Assembly: GCF_900177325.1 (NCBI RefSeq) | Contig: NZ_FXBL01000004.1 | Span: forward strand, 1,488,001 to 1,552,000 | DNA: 64,000 nt | Source of the DNA: Mesorhizobium australicum | Lineage (GTDB): Bacteria; Pseudomonadota; Alphaproteobacteria; Rhizobiales; Rhizobiaceae | Reading direction: 5' to 3' | Shown: one piece after another, positions 17,580 through 26,398 of the stretch | Position numbering within the stretch: the stretch's first letter is position 1 | How the letters are laid out: each line of letters starts with the position of its first letter | The notes under the pieces: model-generated | Told to the model about the DNA's origin: nothing | Databases searched by the model: none | The model's input: only the letters and a program-made list of their open reading frames with translations | Made by a program: the position numbers and the translations under genes

Positions 17580-18524
17580 ATGACCGAAGCCTTCGACATC
17601 CTTTTCCAGGCCACGTTCTGGGTCGCCGCGATCCGCATCGCCTCGCCGCTGATCTTCGCCACGATGGGCGAGCTGATCTGCGAGCGGGCAGGGGTGCTGA
17701 GCCTCGGTATCGAGGGCATCATGGTTGCCGGCGCGTTTGCCGGCTGGTTCACCGTCTATTCCGGCGGCGACCTGTGGGCCGGCGTGGTGGTCGCTGCGCT
17801 GACGGGTGCGGCCTTCGGCCTGCTGCATTCGACGCTGACCGTCCCGCTCGGCCTCTCGCAGCACGTGGTCGGCATCGGCGTCACGCTGCTTGCCACCTCG
17901 CTCACCTATTTCACCTACCGTCTGGCGCTGCCGGAGGTCACCTCGCCGCCGAAGATCGAGCCGTTCCAGCCGCTGCCGATTCCGTTCCTCTCCGACATCC
18001 CGCTGGTCGGCCCGGCGCTGTTCGCGCAGACCCCGCTCACCTATCTGGCCTTCGTTACGGTCGCGATCGTCGCCTGGGCGCTCTACCGCACGCCGCTGGG
18101 GCTTGCTGTCCGGGCCGCCGGGGAAAATCCGTCGGCCGTGGAGGCGCAGGGCATATCCGTCACCGCCATCCGCATGGGCGCGGTCATGGTGGGCTCGGCG
18201 CTGATAGCCGTCGGTGGCGCCTTCCTCACCATGTCGGCCTTCAACTCGTTCTTCTTCGAGATGGTCAACGGCCGTGGCTGGGTGTGCATCGCGCTGGTCG
18301 TCTTCGGCTCGTGGCGGCCAGGCAAGGCGCTGCTCGGCGCCGTCCTCTTCGCCGCCTTCGACGCCTACCAGGTGCGTCTGCAGCAGGTCACCGGCGGGGT
18401 GGTGCCGTACCAGCTCTTCCTGATGCTGCCATATCTTCTCTCCATCCTGGCCCTCATCCTCGTCGCCCGCCGCGCCACCTACCCGAAGGCGCTGATGGTG
18501 CCGTATCAGAAAGGGGAAAGATGA
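17580..18524 (+). CDS. BMP-type ABC transporter permease 2
   Basis: A 314-residue inner-membrane permease, the second half of the channel. It has about eight to nine hydrophobic segments and the family opening IRIASPLIFATMGELICERAG (ribose/nucleoside permease type), plus the cytoplasmic coupling motif LAVRAAGENPSAVEAQGI. Start ATG 17580 (MTEAFDILFQATFW) follows the repeat. The final codons overlap the deaminase gene by 4 bases (ATGA), tying the transporter to intracellular processing of its substrate. Confidence 0.92.
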   Translation: MTEAFDILFQATFWVAAIRIASPLIFATMGELICERAGVLSLGIEGIMVAGAFAGWFTVYSGGDLWAGVVVAALTGAAFGLLHSTLTVPLGLSQHVVGIGVTLLATSLTYFTYRLALPEVTSPPKIEPFQPLPIPFLSDIPLVGPALFAQTPLTYLAFVTVAIVAWALYRTPLGLAVRAAGENPSAVEAQGISVTAIRMGAVMVGSALIAVGGAFLTMSAFNSFFFEMVNGRGWVCIALVVFGSWRPGKALLGAVLFAAFDAYQVRLQQVTGGVVPYQLFLMLPYLLSILALILVARRATYPKALMVPYQKGER

Positions 18525-19804
18525 CCTTCGACCTCCTCATCCGTGGCGGCGTCCTGCACGACGGCACGCGCGCCGATGTTGGCGTCAATGGCGAGACGAT
18601 CGCGGCCATTGCGCCGAGCCTGCCGGCCGAAGCAGGCCGCATCGTCGACGCGACCGACTGCCTCGTCGCGCCGCCCTTCGTCGACCCGCATTTCCATATG
18701 GACGCGACGCTCAGCTACGGCATTCCGCGCGTCAATGCGTCGGGCACGCTGCTGGAAGGCATCGCGCTGTGGGGCGAGTTGAAGCCGCTGCTCACGCACG
18801 AGGCGGTAAAGGAGAGGGCGCTCGCCTATTGCGACTGGGCGGTGTCGATGGGCCTGCTCGCCATCCGCAGCCATGTCGACACCTGCGACGACCGGCTGCT
18901 GGCGGTCGAGGCGCTGCTGGAGGTGAAGAAGGAGATCGCGCCGTACATCGACCTCCAACTCGTCGCCTTCCCGCAGGACGGGCTCTATCGCGACCCGACG
19001 GCACGCGAAAACACAATCCGGGCGCTCGACATGGGTGTGGACGTCGTTGGCGGCATCCCGCATTTCGAGCGCACCATGGCCGACGGCACCCGCTCGGTCA
19101 CCGATCTCTGCGAAATCGCGGCCGAGCGCGGTCTTTTGGTCGACATGCATTGCGACGAGACCGACGACCCGCTGTCGCGCCACATCGAGCAGCTCGCCTA
19201 CGAGACCCAGCGCCTCGGGCTGCGGGGTCGCGTCAACGGCTCGCACCTCACCTCGATGCACTCGATGGACAATTATTATGTCTCCAAACTGCTGCCGTTG
19301 ATGGCGGAGGCGGAGGTCTCGGCGATCCCCAACCCGCTGATCAACATCATGCTCCAGGGCCGCCACGACACGTTTCCCAAGCGCCGCGGCATGACCCGCG
19401 TCAAGGAAATGCTGGCGATGGGCATCCGCGTCGGCTTCGGCCAGGATTGCTGCCTCGATCCGTGGTATTCGCTGGGCACCGCAGACATGCTCGATGTCGC
19501 CTTCATGGGCCTGCATGTCGCCCAGATGTCGCATCCGGCCGAGATGGCGAAGTGCTTCGACATGGTCACCAGCGAAAGTGCCGCCATCATGCATCTCGAC
19601 CACTATGGCCTCGCGGTGGGCAAGCGCGCCTCGCTCGTCGTGCTCGATGCCGGCAACAAGACCGAAGCCGTGCGCCTGCGGGCGGAGCGGCTGGCGGTCG
19701 TGGCGCGCGGGAAGGTGGTGGCGGAACGGCCGCGGCGCGACACGACGCTGAACCTGCCGGGACGGCCCGAAAGCGTGAACCGGCGGCACCGGACTCCGGA
19801 GTGA
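18521..19804 (+). CDS. codA: CodA-type pyrimidine deaminase, candidate 5-methylcytosine deaminase
   Basis: A 427-residue cytosine-deaminase-family amidohydrolase that hydrolytically deaminates an exocyclic amine. Metal and catalytic residues are conserved: H57/H59 (DPHFHMDATL), H210 and E213 (MHCDETDD), H242 (SHLTSMHSMDNYY) and D309. The substrate Gln is in AFPQDG. The residue after the metal Asp, Asp-314 in E. coli CodA (motif GHDD), is Cys-310 here (GQDCCLDPWYSLGTADM). Published work on CodA homologues showed that loss of this discriminating Asp accompanies efficient deamination of 5-methylcytosine. The gene overlaps the transporter permease by 4 bases, implying uptake followed by deamination. 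Cytosine, isocytosine-like or other N-heterocycles remain possible. Confidence 0.87.
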   Translation: MTFDLLIRGGVLHDGTRADVGVNGETIAAIAPSLPAEAGRIVDATDCLVAPPFVDPHFHMDATLSYGIPRVNASGTLLEGIALWGELKPLLTHEAVKERALAYCDWAVSMGLLAIRSHVDTCDDRLLAVEALLEVKKEIAPYIDLQLVAFPQDGLYRDPTARENTIRALDMGVDVVGGIPHFERTMADGTRSVTDLCEIAAERGLLVDMHCDETDDPLSRHIEQLAYETQRLGLRGRVNGSHLTSMHSMDNYYVSKLLPLMAEAEVSAIPNPLINIMLQGRHDTFPKRRGMTRVKEMLAMGIRVGFGQDCCLDPWYSLGTADMLDVAFMGLHVAQMSHPAEMAKCFDMVTSESAAIMHLDHYGLAVGKRASLVVLDAGNKTEAVRLRAERLAVVARGKVVAERPRRDTTLNLPGRPESVNRRHRTPE

Positions 19805-19810
19805 CGGGTT

Positions 19811-19900
19811 CTCCTTCTCCCCGTTCACGGGGGTCCGAAGGACGGGCGAGACAAGCGGCTCGCCCCGGCACAGGTGCCCGAAGGGCGGATGAGGGGCGTG
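19811..19900. repeat. Palindromic repeat element 5 (imperfect)
   Basis: TCCTTCTCCCCGTTCACGGG followed by GGTCCGAAGGACGGGCGAG and GTGCCCGAAGGGCGGATGAGGGGCG resembles the repeat family but with rearranged or degenerate arms. It sits directly after the deaminase stop and may act as a transcription end. Confidence 0.6.
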
Positions 19901-20049
19901 GCGCGAACTCTCGAAAGTTCGCGCTGCCACTAACTGTCCTGCCGGACATAGGGCGGGACCCGCCGCCTGCGGCAAGGGTCGCTCGGACGATGTCAAGGAT
20001 ATGGGACGACGGAAGCGATGCGCGCGAGCGCCGAGGTGTCAGCGCCGTC

Positions 20050-20198
20050 ATTCCGGGGCCGCGCAGCGGAACCCGGAATCCAGCGCGCCAACGCTGGTGT
20101 ATTATCTCGATCTGCGCTCCGACATGGTCGCCACAGTCGGTGAACTGCCTGCTTGCCCGGCGCTCTGGGTTCCGGGTTCCGCTGCGCGGCCCCGGAAT
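20050..20198. repeat. 29-bp perfect inverted repeats flanking 91 bases
   Basis: 20050-20078 (ATTCCGGGGCCGCGCAGCGG then AACCCGGAA) is the exact reverse complement of 20170-20198. The 91-base centre contains no gene. This is a different repeat family from the TTCTCCCC palindromes. It lies immediately upstream of the IS110 element, so it may be part of that element's target or an independent REP-like unit. Confidence 0.85.
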
Positions 20199-20224
20199 TG
20201 TTTGTCTGAATCGGGCTAGAATAC

Positions 20225-20410
20225 GGGTGGAACTGCGGGCTCTTCGACAGCCCGCAGTTCCGGCGGCAGGCAACCGTCCCGGAATCGGGTTTGCACCCGT
20301 CGTCATCAAGGTTCCTGCCGTCTCGCGCCATCGCTTGGAGAGTTGATCGGGCCGCTGATCGCCACGCCCGCAAACAATCTCAAGCCAGCCTGGATGAGGA
20401 TAGCATCAGC
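20225..20410 (+). ncRNA. Candidate IS110 5' non-coding (bridge-RNA-like) region
   Basis: The 186 bases ahead of the recombinase ATG open with a perfect 13-bp stem: GGAACTGCGGGCT (20229-20241), loop CTTCGAC, AGCCCGCAGTTCC (20249-20261). IS110-group elements encode a roughly 150-200-nt structured bridge RNA upstream of the recombinase that starts with a 5' stem-loop, then has target- and donor-binding loops. Size, location and the opening hairpin fit; the loops were not identified, and a plain terminator is the alternative. Confidence 0.4.
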
Positions 20411-21346
20411 ATGGCCCTTCTGCACCACCTTCCCCGCCGCTGCCTGGGCTTCGACGTCGCCAAGGAGACGATCGCCGTCTCCGATGGCCGCACCGTCGAG
20501 GTCATCGACAACCGCCGTCCCGCCATCCGCCGGTTTCTGCGGGCCTGCCGCGCCGATTTCGCCGTGTGCGAGCCGACCGGCGGCCACGAGACCGTCCTGC
20601 TCGACGAGTGCCTGCGCCTCGACCTGCCGGCACACCGCGCCGACACGCGCAAGCTCAAGGCCTTCATCCGTTCGCGTGGCCGGCTCGGCAAGAGCGACGC
20701 CATCGATGCGCGCGAGCTGGCCGCCTATGGCCTGGAGCGCTGGGCGAGCCTCGCCCTGTGGCAGGCCGCCGACCCCCGCCAGGAAAGGCTCAAGGCGCTG
20801 GTTCGCCGCCGCGACGACCTCGTGGCTATGAAGGTGGCCGAGCAGAACCGCTCGAAGGCGCCCGGGGCAGCCGAACTGGCCACGACCTTCCGAGCCGTGC
20901 TGGCCGTCCTGAAGCGACAGATCGCGCGCGTCGAGCAGGCAATCCGCACGCTCATGCGCAGCGGGGTGCTGAAGCACAGGAGCGCCGTCGTCACCGCCAT
21001 GGCGGGCATCGGCCAAGTCACCGCCGCCGCCCTTCTCGCCGCGATGCCGGAACTCGGCACCATGGACCGAAGGCAGGCCGCCGCGCTGGCAGGCCTGGCG
21101 CCGCATCCCAACGAAAGCGGAAAGAAGGTCGGCTACCGACGCATGCGCGGCGGCCGCCCGGCCGTGCGAACCATACTCTACATGCCCGCCATGCAGGCCG
21201 CCTGCGGACGCGGCGAGTTCGCGGACTTCTACAAACGCCTGCTGGCCGCCGGAAAAAAGCCAATCCTCGCCCTCGCCGCTGTCATGCGAAAGATCATCGT
21301 GACCCTCAATGCCAGGCTAAGGGACGCTCAAATGCAGCAGAGTTGA
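20411..21346 (+). CDS. IS110-family (DEDD) transposase/recombinase
   Basis: A 311-residue IS110/IS1111-family recombinase. The N-terminal RuvC-like DEDD residues are visible: Asp in CLGFDVAKETI, Glu in CEPTGGHET, and two Asp in GKSDAIDARELAAYG. The C-terminal Tnp_20 domain has ALAGLAPHPNESGKKVGYRRMRGG, containing the conserved Ser. I start at MALLHHLPRRCLGFD (20411); the open frame extends 40 codons upstream through the putative non-coding RNA. Length is close to the family norm and the frame is intact, so it may be active. IS110 elements lack clear terminal inverted repeats, so the exact ends cannot be drawn. Confidence 0.9.
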   Translation: MALLHHLPRRCLGFDVAKETIAVSDGRTVEVIDNRRPAIRRFLRACRADFAVCEPTGGHETVLLDECLRLDLPAHRADTRKLKAFIRSRGRLGKSDAIDARELAAYGLERWASLALWQAADPRQERLKALVRRRDDLVAMKVAEQNRSKAPGAAELATTFRAVLAVLKRQIARVEQAIRTLMRSGVLKHRSAVVTAMAGIGQVTAAALLAAMPELGTMDRRQAAALAGLAPHPNESGKKVGYRRMRGGRPAVRTILYMPAMQAACGRGEFADFYKRLLAAGKKPILALAAVMRKIIVTLNARLRDAQMQQS

Positions 21347-21432
21347 TGACGGCGCGCGCGATTGTCCTCCCCGTGTGAGGAAGGCCGATCTTATCTGCGA
21401 TGACGCTGCGATAAGGGCACGACAGGCGCACC

Positions 21433-21837
21433 TCAGGACGTGTCGCAGAACTCGACCGGCACGGCGGCGGCGATTGCAAGTCTCTCGATGAGCGCGCCCA
21501 GGCCATGGATCGCGCCGCCCTCATTCCCGGCCTCGTCCGACGCCTGGCCACGATGCAGGAACGACAGCCGGCACAGATGCGCCGCTACCGCCCGCATGTA
21601 GAGCCCGAATGCCCTGAGCGAATCGGCAAGCTCCTCCGCATCTAAGGGATGGCTGCCGAAGGCGGCCGGCATCGGGACGGGCGTCCAGGGTCTGCGGGCG
21701 AAGCTCCGGAGCGTGCCTTCGACATAGGCGCTCAGCAGCGTATTGGCCTGCCAGGCGGCCCACAGCACGCACCAGCGGACCCAGAACGAGCGGCCGGCGG
21801 CCTGTTCGGCCATGTCGGCGATCGAGAACAGGCGCAT
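21433..21837 (-). CDS. Hypothetical protein
   Basis: A 134-residue product, not recognised. I choose MRLFSIADMAEQ (21837) because GAGGA lies 5 bases upstream; an in-frame ATG at 21891 would add 18 basic residues. The N-terminal part is rich in Trp and hydrophobic residues (SFWVRWCVLWAAWQANTLLSAY), possibly amphipathic or membrane-associated, and the rest is a soluble Leu/Ala-rich helical stretch. It lies between the IS110 element and a palindromic repeat, without operon partners. Coding status is probable but not certain. Confidence 0.45.
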   Translation of the reverse strand: MRLFSIADMAEQAAGRSFWVRWCVLWAAWQANTLLSAYVEGTLRSFARRPWTPVPMPAAFGSHPLDAEELADSLRAFGLYMRAVAAHLCRLSFLHRGQASDEAGNEGGAIHGLGALIERLAIAAAVPVEFCDTS

Positions 21838-22049
21838 GACGATCCTCGCCTTTAACGCCTGTTGCCTCCCCGCCTTCGCCCTCCAGCCCATCACCGGCTC
21901 CCGTTTGACCGGACGTAGTTTCGGGCAAACCCGGAGGGGTGGGGATGGAAAAATTTGATGGGCCAACAGGAACAAGGGGTTAGCAGAAAACGGATGGAAA
22001 TCGATTCATCAGAATGATGGTCCATTCTTCGCACGACATCAGCCTCATG

Positions 22050-22224
22050 CGCCCCCTCCACCACGCTACGCGTGGTCCCCCTCCCCCGTTTTACGGGGGA
22101 GGATCCGCGCGCTCGGCCGTCGCTTCTTATCCTTTTGATGAGAGTAGCCACGGGAGGGCGGCGAGGCACCTGATCCTCCCCTGCGAAGCGGGGGAGGGGG
22201 ACCACGTAGTGGTGGAGGGGGCGC
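22050..22224. repeat. Palindromic intergenic repeat element 6
   Basis: Left arm GCCCCCTCCACCACGCTACG (22051 on), with TCCCCCTCCCCC, is mirrored by ...GGGGGAGGGGGACCACGTAGTGGTGGAGGGGGC ending near 22223. About 55-bp arms enclose a less conserved centre. It lies upstream of the mrp-like gene. Confidence 0.8.
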
Positions 22225-22400
22225 GGGTGTGGGGAGGCGCGCGGGTGCGGGGAGGGGATCGCTCGAGCGTCATGGAAAGGGCGCGCATGTCGGCCGGGCG
22301 CTTTTGCGCGAAAGTTGGGCGTGCCGGCAGTGCCTTCTGCTTGGTTCCCACCTCCATCTGCATTATGTCAGCGCCAAGACATCACATCGCGAGTCCCGAC

Positions 22401-23564
<1,164 letters not shown>

Positions 23565-23784
23565 CTGTTCGAAATTCCTCGCTTTTTGCCGCCCTCCTAC
23601 ATTCGTCTGGTTGCTGCCGGTTAAATCCTGACATAACATGTCAGCTAGTCGATGTTTCGTAATGAAACAGGGCGCGACCCAGCAGCCGGTGGAGCAAGGA
23701 CGGGAATAACCCGCGACACGCCGATCCGGAGGTCCGCAAGGCAGCGTCCGAGGCCGATGGGGCATGGTGTGAGGCGGCATCGAG
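23565..23784. promoter_or_regulatory. Spacer with small hairpins ahead of the cyclase gene
   Basis: Contains CTGACA-TAACA-TGTCAG (23628-23644) and GTTTCGTAATGAAAC (about 23652-23666), two short inverted repeats. The first is a 6-bp stem that could be an operator for the neighbouring regulator or a weak terminator for apbC. No clear promoter. Confidence 0.3.
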
Positions 23785-25602
23785 ATGGCTGACGTGCAGT
23801 TCACGCGTCAGCTCGCGACGATTGTTTCTGTGGACGCGGTCGGCTTTTCGCGCCTGATGGGCCAGAATGCCGATGTGGCTGTTGCGGCCTTCGAGACGCG
23901 AGCGGCGATCATCCGGGAGACCTGCCGCAGCCACGGCGGCGAGATCTTCGGCGCGGCCGGAGACAGCTTCATGGCCGAATTCGGCCTGCCGGCCCGTGCG
24001 CTGCTGGCCGCGCTCGCCTTCCAGAAGCGCATCGTCGAACTCAACGCCGCCACGCCGGAGAGCGGCCGCATGGCGTTCCGGGCCGGCATCAACACCGGCG
24101 ATGTGATCGTGCGCGACCTGAACCGCTACGGCGACGACGTCAACATTGCCGCGCGGCTGCAGGAATCCGCGCCCGAGAGCGGCATCGTCATCTCCGAGAC
24201 GACGTTCAACCACGTGCAGCGGCTTTCGATCGCCCGCTGCCGCGACATGGGCGAGAAGCGGTTCAAGAACATCCTCTATCCGGTGCGCAGCTATCTCGTC
24301 CTGTCCGCCGAGGCCGATTCCGCGTCGGCCGGCGAGGAGAGCACGGCCCAGCCGCGCGTGCCGACCATGCCGCTGGGAGCCTTGCCGGCCGGGCCGCCGG
24401 CGGTCGCGGTGTTGCCGTTCCGCGCGGCCGGCTCCGGAGCCGAGGCGGAGGCGATGGCCGACGGTCTGGCCGAGGACATCATCATCGGCCTGTCCAATGC
24501 GCGCTGGCTGCCGGTCATCGCGCGCAGCTCCAGCTTCCAGTTCCGCGACGCCGCGCTGTCGGACGCCACCGCCGGCCTCGCGCTCGGCGCGCGCTATGTC
24601 GTCTCGGGCACGGTGTCGCTCACCGGTCCGACCATCCGGGTCAGGGCCATGCTGGAGGACGCCGTCGAGGCGAACACGATCTGGGCCGGCACCTTCGACG
24701 CCGACGTCGAGGGAATTCCCTCGATCCCCGACGAGATCGGCGGCGAGATCGTTATCGCGCTCGCCAAGGAGGTCGACCGGGTCGAGCAGGAGCGCTCCTT
24801 CCGGCTGCCGGTGGAAAGCATGGACACCTGGCAGCTCATCCGGCGCGGGCGCTGGCACATGGGGCGCCGTACCCATGACGACACCGAGATGGCGCTCGGC
24901 TTCTTCGAACGCGCGCTCGACCGGTCGCCCAACTCGACCAGTGCGCTCAACGAACTGGCCTGGTGGTATTTCTGGCGTTCCTGGCTGCGTTTCGGCCAGC
25001 CGCACGACTACGAGGCCGATCTGGTGCAGGTGGTGGCCTATGCCCGCAAGGCGCTGGCGATCGACCCGCATGACGCGCGCCCGCACTGCCATCTCGGCAT
25101 CGCCGACATCATGCGCGGCAGGCCCGGCTCGGCGCTGAAGCATCTCGATATGGCGCTCGCCATCAATCCCAGCTTCTCCTTCGCGCATTCCGCCAAGGGC
25201 AGCGCGCACAATCTGCTCGGCGAGGCCGCGAAGGCGATCCCCTCCCACCTGCAGGCGGAGAAGCTCAGCCCGTTCGACCTCTACCGCTTCCACAATCTCG
25301 GCGAGCTCGCCGCCGCTTATGCGTTCACCGGCGATTTCGGCGCCTCGGCGGATGCCGCCAAGGCGTCGCTGGAACTGTCTCCGGCCTACTGGTATTCCGG
25401 CCTCATCCGGGTGGGATCGTTGTTCCGCGCCGGCAGGGAGGCGGAAGCGGCGGCCGAGCTCAATGCCTTCCGGCTGCGCCACCCGCATTTCCGGATGCGC
25501 CGGGCTGAGCTGGTTCCCTATGTCGATCCGGCCTCCAACCGCTTCCTGATCGGCAATTTCCGCGCGGCGGAGGAGCAGCTGGCGCTCGCCGTTCAGCGCT
25601 GA
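23785..25602 (+). CDS. Class III adenylate/guanylate cyclase with TolB-like and TPR regions
   Basis: A 605-residue multidomain signalling enzyme. Residues about 1-175 form a class III nucleotidyl cyclase: first metal Asp in VSVDAVGFSRLMG, second in GAAGDSFMAEF, and the transition-state Asn/Arg in GDDVNIAARLQESA. Residues about 205-330 form a TolB-like region (VAVLPFRAAGSG...MADGLAEDIIIGLS). The remainder is TPR-rich (ALNELAWWYFW, ARPHCHLGIADIMRG, SAKGSAHNLLGEAAKAI). No membrane segment is obvious. This cyclase-TolB-TPR layout is common in rhizobia. It converges with a Crp/Fnr regulator, overlapping by 10 bases, which suggests but does not prove a cNMP link. Confidence 0.9.
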   Translation: MADVQFTRQLATIVSVDAVGFSRLMGQNADVAVAAFETRAAIIRETCRSHGGEIFGAAGDSFMAEFGLPARALLAALAFQKRIVELNAATPESGRMAFRAGINTGDVIVRDLNRYGDDVNIAARLQESAPESGIVISETTFNHVQRLSIARCRDMGEKRFKNILYPVRSYLVLSAEADSASAGEESTAQPRVPTMPLGALPAGPPAVAVLPFRAAGSGAEAEAMADGLAEDIIIGLSNARWLPVIARSSSFQFRDAALSDATAGLALGARYVVSGTVSLTGPTIRVRAMLEDAVEANTIWAGTFDADVEGIPSIPDEIGGEIVIALAKEVDRVEQERSFRLPVESMDTWQLIRRGRWHMGRRTHDDTEMALGFFERALDRSPNSTSALNELAWWYFWRSWLRFGQPHDYEADLVQVVAYARKALAIDPHDARPHCHLGIADIMRGRPGSALKHLDMALAINPSFSFAHSAKGSAHNLLGEAAKAIPSHLQAEKLSPFDLYRFHNLGELAAAYAFTGDFGASADAAKASLELSPAYWYSGLIRVGSLFRAGREAEAAAELNAFRLRHPHFRMRRAELVPYVDPASNRFLIGNFRAAEEQLALAVQR

Positions 25603-26291
25603 GGGCCGCCCGCCGGGGGCTGCAGCGCGACATGCGCGCGCAGCCGTTCCTCGTCGAGGATCCGGATGCCGTTGCGGCGGATGTCGAGGATGCGCGCCTC
25701 GCGCCACTGCTTGAGGTTCTTGTTGACCGATTCGCGCGTGGCGCCGAGGAAATCGGCGAGCTCCGACTGCGAGATCTCGATCCAGCCGTCATCGGCGGCG
25801 AAGGCCGACGCCATGAACAGCAGCCGCTTGGCCAGCCGCGCGTCGACCTTCAGCATCACCTGGTCGCCGAACTCGCCGCTGATCCAGCGGATCCGGGCGC
25901 AGAGCAGCCCGATGATCGCGCGCGACAGCGCCGGCGTCCGCGTCACCCGGTCGACGAACTGCGCATGCGAGATCGAATAGACCTCGCATTTTCCGACGCA
26001 GGTCGCGGTGGCCGTGCGCGTGCCGCCGTCGAGCGCGCCGATCTCGCCGACGAGGCTGTGCGGCGTCTCCATGTTGGCGACGATCTTGCGGCCGTCGGGG
26101 GAATAGAGGGAAATCTCCACCGCGCCCTTGACGATGCCGAAGACGCGGTCGGGGGGATCGTCCTGCATGAACAGCGTCTCGCCGTCGGCCCACTGTTCCG
26201 GCGCATGGCCGGCGAACAGCAGGTCGAACAGCTCCGCAGGCAGCTGCCCGCCCCGCGGCGCTGCCGGTCGCGGCATCTTGGCCCGCCTCAT
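25593..26291 (-). CDS. Crp/Fnr-family transcriptional regulator
   Basis: A 232-residue regulator with an N-terminal cyclic-nucleotide-binding-like beta roll (about 20-135; GHAPEQWADGETLFMQDDPPDRVFGIVKGAVEI and LVGEIGALDGGTRTATATC) and a C-terminal winged helix-turn-helix (about 155-220; ISQSELADFLGATRESVNKNLKQWREA). The GEIGALDGG..RTATA phosphate-binding cassette resembles the cAMP-binding GE(L/I)ALx(x)xxRxA consensus more than the Cys-rich FNR type, so nucleotide binding is plausible. Its 3' end overlaps the convergent cyclase gene by 10 bases. DNA target unknown. Confidence 0.9.
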   Translation of the reverse strand: MRRAKMPRPAAPRGGQLPAELFDLLFAGHAPEQWADGETLFMQDDPPDRVFGIVKGAVEISLYSPDGRKIVANMETPHSLVGEIGALDGGTRTATATCVGKCEVYSISHAQFVDRVTRTPALSRAIIGLLCARIRWISGEFGDQVMLKVDARLAKRLLFMASAFAADDGWIEISQSELADFLGATRESVNKNLKQWREARILDIRRNGIRILDEERLRAHVALQPPAGGPQR

Positions 26292-26398
26292 GCAGCTTCA
26301 CCAATGTGTAGATCAGCGGCGCAAGACGCCGCAAATTGAATGTGTCCCGTCGCCATGCAAAGAAGACCCTCGAGGAAACCTAACCCAGGGAAAACACG

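Noticed and set aside
20291..20410. A longer IS110 transposase starting at 20291
   Set aside because: The extra 40 residues are unlike the family, whose first conserved strand (CLGFDVAKE) comes shortly after the ATG at 20411. The region is better explained as non-coding RNA.
22014..22400. A 129-residue N-terminal extension of the Mrp-like protein
   Set aside because: The extra codons read straight through a palindromic repeat. The conserved DUF59 domain begins at MSISKETV (22401).
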